Shown one piece after another: positions 36,201-42,200 of a stretch of DNA of 64,000 bases; within the stretch, counting starts at the first letter, position 1, and each line of letters opens with the position of its first letter. The translations under genes and the position numbers were made by a program. Origin of the DNA: Betaproteobacteria bacterium (GTDB lineage Bacteria > Pseudomonadota > Gammaproteobacteria > Burkholderiales > SHXO01); assembly GCA_025356655.1 (NCBI GenBank), contig JANXRW010000019.1:1-64000 (forward strand), in the 5' to 3' direction. The notes under the pieces are model-generated. The model had not been told where the DNA came from and searched no databases. It was given only the letters and a program-made list of their open reading frames with translations.

Positions 36201-39200
36201 ACACCACGTCGTCGCCGGAGCCCGCGTTGATCAGGTCATTACCCGAGCCGCCGAAGATGACGTCATTGCCGGAACCGCCCCAGATCTGGTCGTTCCCCGT
36301 GTTGCCGTAGACCCAGTTGTTGCCGCCTCCGGCGTCGGTGCCCGTCACGGAGCCGACCACGCCCGCGACCAGCGTGAGGCTGCCGCCTGCGGCCAGGATC
36401 ACGTCGTCGCCGCCCGGGCTCTTGGCCGGGTCCACGAGGTCGAGCGCCAGGCTGCGCGGGTCGGTCGCGCGCGGATCGCTCTGCACCAGCCCGACGAGCC
36501 AGGGGTTGGCATCGCCGAGGATGAAGTTGTTCCCGCCGCCGCCGAAGATGATGTCGTCACCGGTGCCGCCGGTGATGATGTCATTGCCATCGTCGGCGGC
36601 CAGCAGGCCGACCAGCGCAATGATGCTGCCATCGGCCCCGTAGGTGACCGTACCGCCATCGCCGAACAGGACATCGGAGTTGGAGCCGCCGTCGATCACG
36701 TCATTGCCGGCGTCACCGAAGATGATGTCGTTGCCGGCACCCCCGTAGAGGTTGTCGTCGCCGCTGCCGCCATGGATGAGGTCGTTGCCGCCCTCGCCGT
36801 AGATGGTGTCGTTGCCCGCGCCGCCGTAGAGCGTGTCGCTGCCGTCCCCCCCGTAGATCGTGTCGCTGCCGTCGCCCCCGTAGATCGTGTCGTTGCCGGG
36901 GCCCCCGTAGAGCAAGTCATCGCCGCCGCCGCCGCTGATGGTGTCGTTGCCCTGGCCGCCGTAGATCCAGTCGGCTGCCCCGCTGCCGTAGATGGTGTCG
37001 TTGCCGCCGGCGCCCCGGTCGGCGTTCTCGACCAAGGGGTTGCCGCCGGGGAAGGAAAGCACCCCGCCATCGCCGAAGATGAAGTGCTGCGCGTCGCCCG
37101 CGCTCTCCCGGGGCTTGCCGGTCCCGGCGTCGAAGCCCGCACCGTAGATGGTGTCGTTGCCGCCGCCGCCGAAGATGATGTCGCGCCCGCTGCCGCCGGT
37201 GATGATGTCGTTACCGTCTTGGGCCGAGGAATGACTGATGTAGGAGCCATCGGAGCGGATCTCGCCGCCATCGCCGAAGATCACGTCGTTGCCCGACCCC
37301 ACCGTGATGGTGTCGTTGCCGCCATCGCCCCAGACCTGGGCATCACCATTCTGGACGGAGATCAGGTCATCGCCCGCCCCGCCGTGGATGGTGGCCTTGC
37401 CCGCGCCCGAGGAGATCACGTCGTTGCCCGCACCGCCGTCCAGAGAGACGCTGATGGACGGATTGGTGACGCCCGAGAGATCAATGATGTCGTCGCCGGC
37501 ACCGCCCGTAGCGATGATGCTGTTGCTCACCTCGTAGGACTGCGCATGGGCTTCGGACACGCCCAGGCCGGGTGCCCACACCAGGACCTTGCCAGAGTTT
37601 CCCGGATCGGACTTGACGTGGATCTCCACGCCGTTGCTGTCATCGGTGTTTCCGTTCAGCCGCTGCTGGGCGTTCGGCCCGATATTCAGTTGCAGCGAGC
37701 CACCGTCGAGCTTCGTCGCCAGCACCGGGGGCCGGTCGAAATTGATCTCGAAGGTCGCCAGGGTCAGCGGTGGGGTGATGTCGAAGGTCTTGTCGATCTT
37801 GAAGAAGAATAGATTGACCTTCAGGAAGGCCTGCAGCTTGGCGGTGATCTTGCCGCTGATGTCGAAGATGGACAGCGGCGCAAGCGCCGGCTTGTCGCTA
37901 TTTAACTGGTTCACCACGTCGGCTTCCAGATCCGAGATGCGGACCTTACCGTCGTGGCGCGGGTTGTAGAGGTTGAAGTCGATCTCGGCGAAGATACCGC
38001 CGTCCACGCCCGCCTGGGCGATTCCCAGGTTGAGTTCCACGCCCGCCGTAATGGATCCCGTCAGGGTAAGCGTGGGCACATCGGGGCCCGAGAGGTCCGC
38101 CGCCGACTGCTTGGTGCTAAGAAAGAAGCCGTCGAAGAGCGTGGCGGGATTCTTGAACCCCCCGTCGGCGAACTCGTTGATACCCAGGGTGTCGTAGCCG
38201 AAGGCGAAGTGGATGGTCCCGCCGAGAGAGCCGGTGATCGTGGCGCCGAGTGGTCCGAAGATCGGGAAATAAGCGGTGTAGCTGAAGTTGAACGACAGCG
38301 TTGGCATGTCGTAGGCAATCAGCGTCGCCGGCTTACCCAGCAGCAAACCGAAGATCTGCGAGGGATCTTTCAGGATCGGGAAGGAGAAGCCGCCGCCGAA
38401 GTTCGCGTTTGCGAGGTTGCTGGTGAAGTCCGTGGTGCTGCTGGCGGACTGGCCGCTGGTGTTCAGGCCCGACAGCGCGTTGTCCAGGTTGAAGCCCGAG
38501 ACATCCGGCAGCTTGAATCCGCTGGAGGCGTCCGAGAGCTTCGTGTTCGGGTTGGTGATGTCCAGCTTCATCGTCGGATCGGACGAACTGGCGTCGTAGA
38601 TGACGAAGTTCCCGAAGGGCAGGATGACCTCGGAGGTGTCCGTCGGGATGCTGTTCACCAAGTGAATCACGTCCGCCACGGCCTTGATAAAGGCGGGATC
38701 CACTTCGCCGAAGGATGCCGCCAGATCGAGCAACGTGACGGGCGTGCCGCTCAGGTCCGAGATCACGGGGATGGGGGTCGTTAGCACGTCGATGATCGGC
38801 TCGACGGGCTTGGTGACGTCCTGGATCTTCTTGACGATGGGGGCGATCACATCGCTAATGAAGGAACCCAGATCGAGGCCCACGTTCTTGAAAGCCACGA
38901 GCTTCAGACCATCCTTGATGGCGTTGCCGATCCCGGAGAGGCCGATGAACTCGCCCTTACTTACATCACCGAAACCCCAGTCCAACTCGAAATCCGCCAC
39001 GACCTTGGGGAACACGGTGGCGGCCCCCGGTACCAGGGAACTATTGAGCTGCAAGGTCAACGCCAGGTCCGCCACCGCTTCGGCGGCGATGCCCACGTCC
39101 ACCTTCATGCTGCTGATGTTGGACAGCGTGAGCTTGTCGTTGCCCGCCTGGCCGGTGGAGAGGTTCACCGCGAACTCCGCGGTCAGATGCGTATTGCCCT

Positions 39201-42200
39201 TGTCCTTGGCGGTCACTTCCAAGGGACCCAACTGGCCATCGATCGAAGCATTGGGCACGGTGGCGTTCACCGTGATCAACATTTCGTGCGGGCTGGACAT
39301 GTCCACGTAGAAGCCATCTCCACCACTGACACCAAACCCCAGATCCATCTCCCAGCCCACGTTGAGCGCGACGGCTCCGCTCGTCTTCAAGCCCAGGCCC
39401 GGGATGCCCAGGTCGAAGCCGATGCTATGGCCGATGTCCACCAAGGTGGTACCCAGTTTCAGGTTCCACTGCATGAACTCGTCCTTGAAGGCCACGCCCT
39501 TCTTGTCGATATTCGTGTCCAGCATGACGTCGGCTTGGGTCACCGAGCCGTCCGCGTTGGTGTCCTTCAGGACATTCAGGCCGCTGGGGCCGAGGAGGTT
39601 GAAGAGCTCCTTCGACACGAAGTTCTGGTCCGGGTCCGTCGCGGTGGCGATCCCCTGGCGCAGCGGCACGATGAAATCGTGGCGGAATTTGTCAATGAAC
39701 CCGGCGGCCTCGGACAGCTTGCCGGTGAGCGGCAGCGAGAAGGAGAAGACCTTGCCGTCGAGCACATCCTGGAGCGCGCCGAGGAAGCTATCCACACCGT
39801 CGACGGCCAGGAGCAACTCATCGGTCAGGCTGAAATCGCTGGGATTGATGGATAGAAGGTCGTCGGGCACGAAAACGAAGTTGTCCCCGCCAGCACTTCC
39901 GTCGGACTTCAGCGTGCCGCCCAACTTGATGTCCCCACCTAGGTCGACGCTCAGTTGGCCGCCCACCTTGATGTCGCCCTTGAACAGCGACTCCGTGGGA
40001 AAGTACACCGGTAGATCGCCCGTGATGCTGCCGCTGAAAGTCCCCTTGAGCGAGTCGAGACCACCGGCCAGGATGTCGGTGATAAGGACGTGGTCCGTCT
40101 TCGCACCGTGGCTGTCCTTGAACAGCTTGGCGTCCACGCCCAGGCTGAAGTCCGCGCCGATGTTGGCACTGCCCTTCTTTACGAAGAGCCCCAGCGGCCC
40201 CATGGCCGCGGTGAACTCCAGGCCCGTACCGCCGGCGCCGATATGACCGGTGGCGCCCGTCTTGTCGAAGAGGTAGACCTTGGTGGGGTTCGACAGGTCG
40301 AAGCCCACGTCCAACTCCAGGTTCACGTTGCCCGAGGCATTGAGCTGCGCGTTACCCGCCAGCTTGGCGAAGGAGGGCAGGCCGAGGTCCAGGTTGATGC
40401 CCAACTGCTTGCTGAAGCTCGGGTTGAACCCCAGTTGCAGTTCCAGTATCTGGTTGCTGCCGTCGGGGACCAGGGAGAGCTTGAGCGCGTCGGAACTCGC
40501 CGGAATACCGAAGGCTTCCTTGAGCTTGGATTCCAGCTCTTGGATGCTGGAGGCATGGTCGCTACTGGCCGAATTCACCCCACTGGTGAACTGCGTGGCG
40601 AAAGCGAGCAGGTCGTTCACACTCACGTTCACCAGCGGCAGCTTGTCGTTCAGGAATCCGAATTGCTGGAACTGGCCGAGGAACTGGGACAGCGCCTGCA
40701 GGCCGCTGATGATGTCGGAGAAGCCGATGTGGCTGAAGCTACCCAGGTCACCGAACCCGGAGGTCGTGACCACCACGTGGGGCGCCACGCCGTTCAGGGG
40801 ATCGCCGATGTCCTGAAGGGTGACGGTGACGGTGGGGCTCGCGCCCAGGTGGATGAAACCGAGCGCCGGCGTCAATCCCACCGCCAAGGTCAAGGCGCCG
40901 TTGGCGGCGACGATGGGCAAGGCCACGGGCGAGTTGGCGTCACCCACCTTCATATCGACCAGACCGTCGACCAGCTGCTTGAGCGAGATGCGATGCCCCA
41001 ACACCCCGTCGGCGCCCTTGATACCGGCCGAGATACTGCCGGCGAGGTTACCGTTACCGGTCAGGCTGATCCCCGCAAAGCCGAAGTTCGCGGTGGCGTT
41101 GATGCCGCCCGGCGTGGACAACGCGAAGTCGCCCTTGGCCACCGCATTAGTCAGAAAAAACCGATCCATGAAGTTCAGACCGCCGATGGTATTGCCATCG
41201 ATGACGCCGTCCTGCACTTCGTTGGGCGTTGCGGTATCAGACTTCAGCAGGCCCAGCTTGATCGCCGCAGAGGAACCGTTGGAGGCCTCCACGTGAAATA
41301 GCGTACTGCCTGCCCCGCCGAAGGTGGTGTCGGTCAACGCGATGGCCGTACCCGCGGCGTTAATGGCACCGGTCACTTTGCCACCCGTGGCAGCCTCGAT
41401 ATCGGCGATCACGTCCCCCAGGGTCTTTGCCCCGAGCAGGGACACGGCGGTGCGTGCCCCATCGTGCGTCACCACCGTGAGGTCCTGCAGGACCCCGCTC
41501 TGCGTATCGGTGAAGCCCAAATCCGTGCGGGCGGCGTTCCCGGCGTCCGTGGTGATGGTGAAGCTGGTGACGCTGCCGTCCTTCGCCGTGACGATCAGGC
41601 GCTGGCCGATGGAGGTCGCGCTCAATTGCGTGCTGAGCCCTGCTGCCTTCAGCGATCCGTTGAACTGAGTGACCAGATCCAGGATGTTGTGGTTTGCCTG
41701 CGAGTCGATGTCGTGCTTGCCCACGGCGTTGGTGCCAATAAGGGTCACGTCCTTCACCGCGCCACCGTTGACGCTCACGTGCAAGACGGCGTCCCCACTG
41801 AGACGTCCCACGATCCCGGGCATGGGACGCCCCGCCTCGATGAACGGACTTCCTGCGCTGGCGTCGGAGGTCGCGCTCGCCGCGAAGCCCAGGGCCGTGA
41901 CGGCCGGATCGGCGGCGTCGGCACTGAGCGTGAAACTGGTCACCGACGCGTCCTTGGCCGTGAGTGTCAGCTTGCCGGCATCGAGTCCAGCCTTGAGCTT
42001 GCTGCCGAGCCCGGCCGTGGCGAGGGCGCTGTCCAGGTCCGCCTGCAACTGGTTCAAGGTCGTGTTGTTCTTAGTGGCATCCGCCGCTAGCAGCACCACC
42101 ACGGCAGCGCCCCCGTTGAGCGCGATGCTGAACTTGGCATCCTGGGCGAGGCGCCCGAAGATCGTGCTGACCTCGCCTTGCGCCATCAGGCCCAAGGTGG

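Noticed and set aside
33640-37515. Regular DNA periodicity suggesting a CRISPR or satellite array
   Set aside because: The period follows the nine-codon RTX repeat, units are imperfect and coding, and there are no unique spacers of constant length.
31201-37812. Very long plus-strand ORFs (1,129 and 996 codons) opposite the RTX block
   Set aside because: They are exact antisense of GGxGxD repeats, have repetitive His/Val/Asp-rich translations without any known motif, and arise from biased codon use in high-GC repeats.
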